DNA of 64,000 nucleotides. It comes from Otis tarda. Taxonomy: Eukaryota; Chordata; Aves; Otidiformes; Otididae. The position numbers and the translations under genes are program-made. The stretch's first letter is position 1; every line of letters starts with the position of its first letter. Location of the stretch: the NCBI GenBank assembly GCA_026413225.1, contig CM048552.1, positions 193,942,553 to 194,006,552 of the forward strand, given 5' to 3'. Below, in pieces: positions 33,830 through 42,829 of this stretch. The notes beneath the pieces are model-generated. The model saw only the letters and a program-made list of their open reading frames with translations, was not told the DNA's origin and did not search any database.

Positions 33830-35687
33830 TGGATTTTGCATGTATAATCATTAGTAAGGTTCTCACTCATTGCGTTTCGATGAATAAGGACACGCAGGCT
33901 TGGAAGATAAATTTCTCAAGCAACTTGCAGGAAAAACGACCAGAAATGTCCCCGTTTGCACGCACACCACAATGCCCCCAAAGGAAATAAAAGCAATAGA
34001 CAAGCTCAAGTCTCCACCTTAGTGTTAAAAGTCTCACGTGAGGTGGAAAAAAAAAAAACAAAAACCACCAAAAAACCCACCCTAAAACAAAACAAAAAAC
34101 CAAACACCAAACAAAACCCGAAGAGCTGTGGCAAGCTGCTTCTTCTCCCCCTCGCTTTCAGCCGTGGGACTGGGAACATCCTCTGGCCAGGCTAGGACTG
34201 CACTCCCCTCCCACCTCCTCCTCCTCTGTCGCCGAGGGATGCTGGAGTGGGGTGCTGCTGCGGGGGGCAGCTCCGGAGCCTCCCCGTCGAGGAAAGGGGG
34301 CAGATCCACCTGACCCACCACAAACCCGGGCAGCTGCTGCTTCTGTTTTTGAGGGAGACTTTTTCCCCTCGTTTAGCTGAATTTCCGACGCTCTTCAAGC
34401 GGTCGCTAGAACAGCTCGTTTCCCGTGTACAAAACGCCTCTTCCCGCCGTTACCGCTACGGGGAAGATGTTTCTGGCAAGAGGGGCACTGGCTGAAGAGA
34501 AGGGGGCCTAGGGCAGCCCCCGACCGGGCTTTCGCCCCGCTCCAGCCCGGAGGAGCTCGCTCTCTCTTTCGGCCGGGCCGGGCCGAAAAATAACGCCTGG
34601 GAAAAAAAAAAAAAAAAAAAACCAACAACCACGGGAGGCTGGCAGGTACATTTACACCTCGGGATGTAAAACCAAATTTACAGAGAAAAACCACTCAGAG
34701 AGCCACGCCGGGGTGGGATCTTGAGCTGCGGAGGGGTTTCTTCTCTCCGACGCAGAGTCCGAGCTTGCGGGAGAGGAGGAAGAGCGGCAGGAGCTTTTTC
34801 CAGAAGGAAAATATCCCTGGGAACAGCCCTGCGCCCCGAGACACTCAGCTCGCAGCCCCATCTGCGTCTCCGCTCGCTGCGAGCCGATCACCCGCGGATT
34901 TTTTTTTTTTGCCGCCGTATCCCCGGGCCTTGCACCCACCCCTCGGGGAGGCGAGCGCAGCCCTGCGCCCCGCCGAGCCCCGACGACCGCGGAGCCGTGG
35001 CGGAGCCTGGGGTAGGGTCTGGGTGCCTGTGCCGGTCATCGGGACTCGGTCATCGGGGGAGACAAATCCTGCCCGCAGGACGCTCAGGGTTTTTTTAATT
35101 CTTCTTCTTCTTCTTCTTTTTTTTCCTTTTTTTTTTTTTTTTTTTCTTCCCAAAGGCAAAAGAAAACGAAACAAACCAGTTTCCAGTTTCCAAAGAAGCG
35201 AGTAATAGTGCGGCGGGAATCCTCGGTAGAGGCCATGCCCCGGGGCCTGTGGAAGGGACGGGGGCGGCGGGGTGTCCCGTCCCGGGAAGGTCTGGGATGC
35301 TCGGCTCCGCATCCACGCTTGTGCAGCGCCGGGCACGGCAGCCCACAGCGGTCAGGCGGCCTTCACCCCGCTTCTCCTCCGGTTTTCAAACCGCTCCGCG
35401 CACCCAGGGTTGTAGGCACCGCCGGTGGCCACTCGAGACTCGCCTTGCCCGGAGGAAGCTGCCCCGGGGAGCCCGCGGCAGAGCTGGGTGCCCGGGGGGA
35501 GAGGAGCCGGGCTCGCTGCCGCTTCCTCCGAACTTCTCTGCTACTGCCGGACACCTTTAGTTCAATTTTTGCAGGACGGGAGTTTCGGAGTGAAGGCTTC
35601 CAGTTTCCCCGGGGAAGGGCTGGCGAGGGGCGGCCGCGGCCACGGCGCGACGGCGCGGGAGCCGGATCCCGTCCGGTTCCCCGGGGC

Positions 35688-36076
35688 TCACCGAGAGTCC
35701 TGCTGCCTTCTGGGAGCAAGGCTGGGGGTGAGCAGGTCCCTGGAGGCCCCCGAGGGCAGGGTGGCGGTGGGGCACGGCTGGAGATCCTCCTGGCCCTGCA
35801 GCTCCCCGGGGGACACCACGCAGTCTTGCTCGGGGTCGTGGCTGTTGGCCGCCCCTCGCTTTTTGTCCTCTTCCTTCTTCCACTTCATCCGTCGGTTCTG
35901 GAACCAGATCTTGATGTGCCTCTCGGTCAAGTTCAACATGACAGCCAGCTCTACCCGCCGCGGCCTGGAGATGTACTTGTTGAAGAGAAATTCCTTCTCC
36001 AGCTCCAGCAGCTGCGCCCGGGTGTAGGCCGTCCTCGTCCGCTTGTTCTCCTCCGGCTCCACCACGTAGGGACCCC
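35688..36076 (-). CDS. PDX1: PDX1 coding exon 2
   Basis: Acceptor TCTCTCCAG|GGGGTCCC; the split codon gives Gly131, followed by [11 protein letters not shown]. It carries the whole homeodomain, the PEQDCVVS block and a C-terminal tail ending RRQQDSR before the stop at 35688. The Gly-rich spacer of human PDX1 after the homeodomain is replaced by a short GAANSHD. Confidence 0.97.
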
Positions 36077-39000
36077 CTGGAGAGAAGAGATGGTCAGTCC
36101 CGGCCCGCTAGGCCTCGACCCACACCCCCGCGCGGCGGGGGAACACGCGGGGAGGAGGAGGGGTCCTCGGGGAGACCCCCGACCGGACACACCGTTCTGA
36201 CGACAGCTGTTAAGGCCGCTGCTGTATTATTTAATAACGATTATTTTATTTTTTAATAAAAATCGGGTCGAGGTTTTCAGGGAAACGCCATCCCTCGAGG
36301 CGAGGGAGACGCTCAAGCGTCACCGTTTGCGTGTCGCTGAAAGTGCCAAAGGATCCAGGGACTGGCAATTTCTGAGTTCGAGTAAAAGAAGAAAAAGGAG
36401 AAGAAAAAGGAAAAGGAAAATGAAAAGAAAAAGAAAAAGGGAAAAAAGAAAAAGGGAAAGAAGAAGGAGAAGAAAAAGAAGAAGAAAAAGGAAAAGAAAA
36501 ATGAAAAGAAAAAGGAAAAGAAGAAGGAGAAGAAAAAGAAGGAAAAGGGAAAGAAAAAGGAAAAGAAGGAGAAGAAAAAGAAGAAGAAAAAGAAAAACAA
36601 GAAGGAAAAGAAAAAAAAAGAAGGAGAAGAAAAAGAAGAAAAAGAAAGAAGAGGAAGATAAATAAAAAGAAGGACAAAAAGAAAAACAAAAAGAAAAACA
36701 AAAACAAAAGAAAAAGAAAAAGAAAAAGAAAAAGAAAAAGAAAATCCCCCAAAAGGCAAACCAAACTAAACCAAAACGTAAAAAAACATTCCCAGTTTTT
36801 TAACCCAACCAAAAAAAAACCAAACCCAAAGCAATAAGAAAAAAATAATGGTTTTCTTCTGTGGCACACAGGCACTAATAACAAACAAACAAACAAACAA
36901 ACAAAAAACCTTGTTAAAAAAAAAAAATTAAGTATTTCACCTCCCCTTAGGACCCGGAGGAGAAGCCAGCCCGGCAGCGCAAGGCCCGCAGGCCCGGGCG
37001 GCGGCGGTGGGGTCCCGGGGAGGGCGGGCGTCTCTCCCCGACAGGGCCTGGGATGGCGCCTCCGTCCTTGGCACAAGCCGCAAAAAAACGGGGAGAAATC
37101 TGTCGGACCGGGAGGCTGAGGGCCGTGGGGGTCCCGGGACGGCACCGCCGAGCAGCCCTGGGTCCGCCGGGACCCCCGTGGGAGGCAACGGAGTCTCCAG
37201 GTGAGTGAAACCCCGGGTTTCCCATTCGCGGCAGCAGCGGAATGGCCGTTCCCGGCGTGTCCTGCGTGGGCACTGGGCCGCGGCAAGGGCTGGAGGGGGA
37301 CGCGGACACCCGCGATCGTTCAGCCAGAGCCGGAACGCCGCCGGGCACGGTTTTGGTGAGGTGTCGTCTGCGGGGATCCGCAGGTTGGCCAGCCGGTTTG
37401 AAACAACCATTGCGAGAGAGCTACGCGGGCTCTCTCATCCCCCTGCTCCCATGATTTTATGTGTGTAACGTTCATAAACATAAACCTGTGTATAGAACAG
37501 CAGAATGGTTTGGGTTGGAAGGGACCTTTAAAGGTCATCTAGTCCAACCCCCCTGCAAGGAGCAGGGACACCATAGGTACAAACTTACATATATATATTT
37601 TAAAATATACATTAAAAATACATGTATATACATTAAAAAAATTATAAAGACAAATCTGTGTATATACATCTATGTGTATATATTTATTAAAATATATATT
37701 AAAATAAATGTATATGCATTTAAATATTTGTAAATATTTGTAAATGTAAACCTCAGCCGCGGCTTCTCTGGGCGCCTTTCCCCGGCAATAACAACGCAAA
37801 GCCCGGCAGAATCCACGGATGCCTGAATCCCATGGATTCCCATAAAAAAAAAAAAAAAAAAGAAAGAAATCCTCGGGCTATGTAGGTTGCAATATGTACC
37901 GCGCAAATACCCTGGGGTTTGGGTACGGGCGCTGTGCAGGCGGGCGGCACTGCCCTGCGCCCTTTTCGCCATCCGGGCGTGCACCCTCCACCCGCGACAG
38001 GAGCAGTCCGTGGATGCGTGTGCTTACACACATCCCATGCGCAGCGCAGCCCGGGCTTGCGCCTCCCGGCTGAGCTGGGAAGAGCAGGGGAGAGTTTTCA
38101 GCTTTTACAGGAAAAGCTTAATTTTGCTGCGGGTTTTGTCATTCCTCGAATACAAGAGACGGGGGGGAGGTGGGGAGAGATAGTTGGAAAGTTCGGCTTA
38201 TCTATTCTTTTCTTTTATTTTTTTTTCTTCCTCCAAATTCATTCCACACAGAGAAAACGATCTGATTTCCCCTCCACCCTAGCACAATCTCTGCCGCCGA
38301 GCCCACGGAGTCGGGCAGCGCTCCCTTCCCTATCCGGCAGATCCACCTCCTTCTGGAGCAATGGAGGGGATCCCCCCACTCGCTCTGCCCCATGCGATTC
38401 CCAAACTATTTCACGGTGATTTTAATCCTCCAGTCCTTTTTTTTCAACTATCTATTTGAACAAAGCCATTAATACAATATTTGCCGTATAGGCGTGACAA
38501 AGGCGCAGGACACGATAACATTGTGCGGGCAGAGACAGAAATATTGTTGGGCAGCGGAACTTTCTGCCTAGATAGAGTTTCTTCCTCGCTGGCAGCTCTG
38601 TTGCGTTTGTGCATTGTTCCCCCTGCCCTGGGGTTTTTCACTTGGAAAGGTGCAATCGCAGCGAAAACCCACGGGGGAAGCGGGAGAGGGTGGGGGGGGG
38701 CGGTCTCTGCGCCGGGGAGAGCCGGGAGGGCAGCGGAGAGGGGCAGGGAGGCTGCCCCGGGGTTTCGGGGTGCTTCTCTGAGCAGCGAAGGGGCAGACCT
38801 CCACCCCACGGGTGTCTCCGCGCCCACGGCCCTCGGCGGCCCGCGGGGTGAACCGCACTGCAGAGGTTCCCCCGTCGACGGAGCGGGAGGTGTTCTCACG
38901 TTGCCCCGACTCGGTGAGAATTCGTTAATTGGTGAAAAATAAGTCGTTAATAATTGCTCGAGGCCCAGGCAGCGCGGAGCTCCCAGCCCAGCGTTCAGGC

Positions 39001-39592
39001 AGACAGTGGCAGCCCCACAGCAGTGGGTTTCGGTGGGGCTGGAATGAGGGGAAGGAGCGTTCCGGGGAAGCGACCCTCCAGGACCTCTCCGCCCTATAAC
39101 CGCGCAGCGAGGGCAGGGCCGATGCCGGGAGGGGTTCTTGCCCGCCGAGAGGGAGGGAAACGGCGGGGCAGTGGCAGAGGGAGGCGGCGGGGTGGGCTTA
39201 CCGGTCCACTGCCCCTTCCAGGCGTGCGATTTGGTGGACTTCATCCAGGCGAAAGGCACCTGCACTCGGGGCTCCTCTACCCCCGCTGTGTCCGCCCCGT
39301 CTGCGAAAGGCAGAGCGTCCTGGTGGGGAGGAGGAAGATGAGGGTGATGGTGGTGATGAAGATGGGAGACTCCGGCATCCTCCGTGATGGGGGGCACCTC
39401 ATACGGTGAAATGTCTGGCGGGCTGCCTTGCTCCAGAGCCCCCAGGGAGCTGGGGTAAGGAGTCTGCTGCTGCCTGCCGACGTACAGGCAGGCGGGGGGG
39501 CTAGCGTTGTAATCCTGCGCCGGGGCCCTCTGAAACGCGCACGACTCCTTGTAGAGCTGCGCCGAGGCGTAATACTGTTCCTCGCTGTTCAT
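35688..39592 (-). CDS. PDX1: PDX1, pancreatic and duodenal homeobox 1 (2 exons)
   Basis: Coding exons are 39202-39592 and 35688-36076 on the - strand with GT-AG splicing, giving 259 residues (human 283). PDX1 is the nuclear homeodomain activator for pancreas and duodenum formation and later for insulin transcription. The protein starts [20 protein letters not shown] and carries [16 protein letters not shown] in the activation domain, a His/Pro stretch, and the PBX-binding hexapeptide region [15 protein letters not shown] at 113-127. The homeodomain occupies about 141-200: [20 protein letters not shown], then [16 protein letters not shown] with the PDX-specific His184 and the RRMKWKK nuclear signal. 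The PEQDC block of the C-terminal region is kept, followed by a short divergent tail. It is convergent with CDX2, as in other vertebrates. Oddities: the hexapeptide is FAWM, not FPWM, and the tail is shorter than in mammals. Confidence 0.98.
36380..36745 (+). repeat. Long purine (GAAAA/GAAGAAAAA) microsatellite in PDX1 intron
   Basis: About 370 bp with almost only A and G on the + strand, built of GAAAAA, GAAGGAGAA and GAAAAG units and ending in pure AAAAAG hexamers. In the PDX1 transcript it reads as an uninterrupted U/C tract about 300 nt upstream of the exon 2 acceptor. Confidence 0.95.
36883..36907 (+). repeat. (CAAA)n microsatellite
   Basis: About six CAAA units followed by an A run, in the PDX1 intron. 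Confidence 0.85.
37500..37571 (-). mobile_element. CR1 LINE 3'-end remnant in PDX1 intron
   Basis: AGAATGGTTTGGGTTGGAAG through GGAGCAGGGACA is the reverse complement of the avian CR1 3' end. About 70 bp remain. It is in the same orientation as PDX1. Confidence 0.9.
37575..37745. repeat. AT-rich tract in PDX1 intron
   Basis: About 170 bp dominated by TATATA, ACATTAAAA and TAAATATTTG motifs with partial internal repetition, adjoining the CR1 remnant. No gene content. Confidence 0.75.
38420..38620 (-). promoter_or_regulatory. Candidate intronic enhancer of PDX1
   Basis: A balanced-composition block between GC-rich stretches, near the 5' end of the intron. It contains GAACAAAG (38458-38465) and ACATTGT (38518-38524), both SOX-type cores, CATTAATAC, CAATATT and CGATAAC. 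SOX9 is an established partner of PDX1 in pancreatic progenitors. The enhancer role is inferred from motifs. Confidence 0.4.
39202..39592 (-). CDS. PDX1: PDX1 coding exon 1
   Basis: Residues 1-130 plus the first base of codon 131. The start ATG (first base 39592) sits in CCGCCATGA with G at -3. It holds the activation domain, a [14 protein letters not shown] stretch and the PBX-interaction motif near its end. The donor is ACCG|GTAAGC, at the same position (phase 1, just after KGQW) as in human PDX1. Confidence 0.97.
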
Positions 39593-40660
39593 GGCGGGGT
39601 GAGACAGGGGAAATGGGGAGGGGGAGGGCGCCGGGGGTCTCGCAGCTTAGGGACACATCGGCCTGCTCCCTCTCCCGGCGCCCGGGATGCCGCTTTGACA
39701 GCTCGCCGCCCCGTCGGGCCCCGCCGCCCTGCCCGGCTCCCGCTGCCTCCCCATAGGTTCCGCTCCCCCCACGTGAGCCCTCCCGCAGCCCTCCTGGGCG
39801 GGGCGCGACCCGTAAGAGGCCACCCGGGGTGGCCCTGAGTCCCCAAACTCCTTTCCTCCTTTAGCCGGCGGCTCTCGGGAACCCTCCCGACCCCGCTGCC
39901 GGGTGCCGCTCCCTGCTTTGGGGCGAGGAGTCCCGCGGCGGGGGACTTGCGGGGATGGGGAAGGGGGTCAGGGGATTGCCCCGACGTACGGGGCGCTCCG
40001 GGAGGGGTGGCCCCGAAACCCACCTTTTCCCTCTCTGCCCCACTTGCACAGGGGCTTCTCGTTCCCCAGCCCCACCCCGCGAACACGGCCCGGAGAAGAA
40101 AACCCTCGCGGGGCTCGGGGGAGACAGGGCTCCTGGAGGGGTTTGGTACCCGGGGACTTTTGGCTGTGGGAAGCATGTCGGCCAGGGTTGTGGACGAGCG
40201 GGGACGGGCAGGGAGCTCCGAGGGGGCTGCTCCCTCGGGGAGAGCCGTATGCCGGGGCCTCGGGAGGAGGCAAGGAGCACCCTTCTGCACGCTCTCTCCC
40301 TGCCCGGGGCGGGGGGGATGCGACCGGCGGGGACCACCGGAGCCAGCGATAGGCAAGCGGATTTCTTTGCCCAAGGGGTAAATTTGGGAGCCTTCCCCGC
40401 GGCTCGGGCTGCAATGCGTTGACCCTCGGAGATAATCTGCTCCGAGCTGGTGCCGGTTGACTTGGTGACGAGGCTACGGGGAGGCGGAGAGCTACCGAAA
40501 GGGACAAAGATCGCTTCCCTGCCTCCCTGCGCTCGGCCCGCCGACCGCTGTCGCCGGCTCGGGGGCAGAGACGCTTCCCTCTCGCCCGACCCCACCCGCC
40601 CCGTCTCGCCGCCGCTTCCTTCCCCCAGGACCGGGGCTCCGGCCGGCGCCGTCGTGGCGC
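39593..40660 (-). promoter_or_regulatory. PDX1: PDX1 promoter and CpG island
   Basis: GC-rich DNA directly 5' of the PDX1 start, without a TATA box. Mammalian PDX1 is likewise TATA-less. An E-box CACGTG at 39770-39775 is about 180 bp 5' of the ATG. Several GC boxes occur. Long open frames here are on both strands at once and show no domain. Confidence 0.65.
39770..39775 (-). promoter_or_regulatory. E-box CACGTG in PDX1 promoter
   Basis: A perfect palindromic E-box near the expected start site. A proximal USF-binding E-box about 100 bp upstream of the start site is established for rodent Pdx1; position and sequence fit if the 5' UTR is under 100 nt. Confidence 0.6.
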
Positions 40661-40663
40661 GCT

Positions 40664-41690
40664 GGGCCCGGCTGCGGGCGGCTAGGTTCGGCCCGCTTAG
40701 ACTAGGCCCGGTTAAGCTCGGCTCAGCTCGGCTAAGCTCAGCTCGGCTAAACCCTATTCTGCCCGGTTTGGCTCGGCTAAGCCCAGCTTGACTAAGTCCA
40801 ACTCGGCTCGGCTGGACTAAGCTTGACTTGGGTCGGGTCGACTCGGGCCCGGCTCAGCTGGGCCTGGATTGGGTCAGCCTGGCTCAGGTCAGCTCGGCTC
40901 AGCTGGGCTCGGCCCACCTCAGGTCTGCCCCGCTAAACTCAGGTCGACCCGATTTGGCTCGACTCGGCCCAGCTAAGCCCGGCTCGGCTAAGCCCAGCTC
41001 AGCTCGGCTAAACCCAGCTGGGGTCGGGTCGGCCTGGGCCCGGCTCGAGTAGGCTTGTCTCGGCCCGAGTCAGCCCCTCTCGGTTCGGACTGGCTCGGGT
41101 CGGCGCGGCTAAGCTCGGCTCGGGTCGGCCCAACTCGGCTCAGCCCATCTCGGCTGGGTCCGTCTAAATCCTGGGCCCACCTTTGCTGGACTTAAGCCTG
41201 GCTCAAGCCCGGCTCAAGCCCGGCTCAGCCTCAGTCCAGCTTGGCCCGCCTCGGCTCCATTTGGCTCGGCTAAGTCTGGCTCGGCTAATCCTGGCTCGCC
41301 CTGGGCCCACCTTGGCCCAGCTTAAGCCTGGCTCAGCCTAAGTCCAGTTTGGCCCACCTCAGCTCCATTCAGCTCAGCTAAATCTGGCTCAGCTAATCCT
41401 GGCTCGCCCTGGGCCCGCCTCGGCCTGGCTAAACCCGGGTCGGCCAGGGCCCGGGTCAGCCTGGGCCCATCTTGGCCTGGGCCCAGCTCGAGTTGGCTCA
41501 TCTCAGCCCAAGTCGGTCTGGCACCGGTTGGCCTGGCTTGAGTTGTCCTAACTCAGCTGGGCACGAGTCAGCCCGCCTTGGTTCAGCCTGGCTAACCTTG
41601 GCTTGGCACAGCTCAGCACGGCACAGCCCAGCTCGGCACCGCATGGCACGGCACGGCACAGCTCGGCACGGTTCAGCTTGACTCCAGTCA
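40664..41690. repeat. Degenerate GGCTC/GGCTA pentamer minisatellite 5' of PDX1
   Basis: About 1 kb made almost wholly of 5-bp units such as GGCTC, AGCTC, GGCTA, AGCCC and GGCCC, changing to GGCAC units near 41590-41670. A higher-order repeat is visible: CTGGGCCCAC or CTGGGCCCGC starts units at 41171, 41301 and about 41409, and AATCCTGGCTCGCCCTGGGC recurs near 41287 and 41395, 108 bp apart. On the - strand it reads GAGCC/GAGCT/GGGCT. It separates the PDX1 promoter from the upstream enhancer candidates. Confidence 0.95.
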
Positions 41691-41754
41691 CCGGTGGCAA
41701 TGCATCTGTCCCCAGAGCTGACGGGGCGGGAGGCTCCCTGTGCCTCGCTCCTGC

Positions 41755-42000
41755 GCCTGGTTCCGCAGGATCATAAACCCACCCAGTCCATTAACACTTA
41801 ACGTGAGTTTCCGCTCTGAACCCACGCGTGTCCCCCGTCTCTCAGAGAGCACACTGAGCCTTTGATTCAATATTGAGCCATTAAGCGATTGCTTTCCCAA
41901 GCCATTTAACAGCAGCTCTTATGGATAAATAAACAAAAAAGGCTGTAAACCAATTATAGCGTGGATAGTGAAAAAGTATTTTATTAGCGGGAATTACCGA
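41755..42000 (-). promoter_or_regulatory. Candidate PDX1 upstream enhancer A
   Basis: Immediately beyond the minisatellite, 2.2-2.4 kb 5' of the PDX1 ATG. It holds CCTTTGAT (TCF-like), TCAATATTGA (two overlapping ONECUT-type ATTGA cores, 41867-41876), ATAAACA (FOXA-type, 41929-41935), CCAATTA (from 41950) and ATTAACACTTAAC (HNF1-like half sites near 41790). Mammalian PDX1 has enhancer areas I-III about 1.8-2.7 kb upstream using FOXA, HNF1 and PAX6-class factors; position and motifs suggest this is one of them. Confidence 0.5.
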
Positions 42001-42354
42001 TAGACAAGGCTGCTGCCGGGGCTGTCCCCGCCCGGCACCCCGCCCCCACCCCTCCATCCCCCAGGGTATGCGCCCTGCCCGGGGCTGGAAGCCTGGGGGT
42101 GCCGTGGACAGGGCAGGGGTTGCGCTGAGCCAGCCAAGCTCCCTTTGCGGTGGGTGTCCTGTCTGTCCCCCCTGACCCTGCTCAGCACCTACGGGCCCGT
42201 GGTGTCTCCCCCGAGGTCTTGGGGTGTTCTTTGATGTCAAGATTTCTTGCGCACCGACCCCAGCCCAGCATCTCCAGCCCATTCCCCTGAGATTTGCTCC
42301 CCTGGGCATTTGCAGCCCCAGGTTTTTCCACAGAGAACCAGCGTGGACAAACAA

Positions 42355-42545
42355 GTGCAAGGCCATAAAACCCAGAACAAATTGATTTCATCTCCAGGCA
42401 GGACCATTACCTGGTGTCTTAATGCAATCCTCTCTCTATAACGAACATTTCTAAACAGAGCAAACACTTCCCCCTCCAAAGCAAATGAATTTCGTATAAT
42501 TTAGAGCTAATTCTCTTTCGTTCTGCCTGCGTGAGCAGGCGATAA
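42355..42545 (-). promoter_or_regulatory. Candidate PDX1 upstream enhancer B
   Basis: A second motif-rich block 2.8-2.95 kb 5' of the ATG. AAATTGATTTC (near 42380-42389) is a full ONECUT/HNF6 site; CCATAAAA, TTAATGCAAT, ACATTTCTAAACA and ATAATTTAGAGCTAATT are homeobox- or FOX-like. Possibly the Area I equivalent; this cannot be settled without alignment. Confidence 0.45.
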
Positions 42546-42652
42546 GGGCACGCTTTGCCGTGCTGACAACAACGCAGCGAGCTGCAGTGCAGGAACAGGG
42601 CCTCGCCAGGTATCCCGGCACTGGGGACCCCAGCTGGGCCTGGGGGATCACG

Positions 42653-42829
42653 ATGTCCGGCAGCCAGGGAGCTGAGCCTGGTCGGAGCCTGAGCCCAGGG
42701 ATCACAGCTGCCTGCCTCCTGCTCCTCCTCCTGGGATGCAGCCCCTCCACAGCTGCGGGTTCCCAGGCGAAGCCTCTGAACTATGAGGGGGTCCCAGCCT
42801 GGTGCCCACTTGCTGTGGGAGATGGGTGA
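42653..42829 (+). other. Short ORF with signal-peptide-like N-terminus, uncertain
   Basis: A 58-codon frame starts MSGSQGAEPGRSL (A at -3 of the ATG) and has a hydrophobic ITAACLLLLLLGCSPSTAAG segment at about residues 18-37, followed by about 20 residues with one Cys. This resembles a signal peptide with a cleavage site. I recognise no family. It lies 3.1 kb 5' of PDX1, divergent from it. A Leu-rich run is also an easy chance product of CTCCTG-rich DNA, so I do not call a gene. Confidence 0.15.

Larger units (their letters stand above)
33320..35687 (-). other. PDX1: PDX1 3' UTR and 3' flank
   Basis: After the stop codon the - strand runs through GC-rich DNA to about 34140, then AT-rich DNA. 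The first canonical AATAAA hexamers on this strand are at 33824-33829 and 33341-33346, giving a 3' UTR of about 1.9 or 2.3 kb, near the size in mammals. Simple tracts inside are (TTC)n with poly-T at about 35098-35146 and A-rich runs near 34600-34620 and 34046-34110. The GC-rich half shows many accidental open frames. Confidence 0.5.
36077..39201 (-). other. PDX1: PDX1 intron
   Basis: A single 3.1-kb intron. From the acceptor side: a 370-bp purine tract, a CAAA repeat, a GC-rich CpG segment (36950-37430), a CR1 remnant, an AT-rich tract, then a motif-rich block (38420-38620) and GC-rich DNA up to exon 1. No coding exon is seen. Confidence 0.92.

Noticed and set aside
36246-37286. 346-codon - strand frame in the PDX1 intron
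   Set aside because: Made largely of the (TTTTC)n tract and adjoining GC-rich DNA; no domain.
39589-40595. 244-261-codon frames 5' of PDX1 on the - strand
   Set aside because: CpG-island DNA open on both strands; Pro/Arg/Gly-rich, no continuity with PDX1 exon 1, no homology recognised.
40664-41690. Idea that this is a true immunoglobulin switch region
   Set aside because: Only pentamer composition is shared; no immunoglobulin gene is near and the locus is PDX1.
42653-42829. Definite secreted peptide gene
   Set aside because: The hydrophobic run can arise by chance from CTCCTG-rich DNA; no family recognised and no supporting exon, so kept only as a low-confidence observation.
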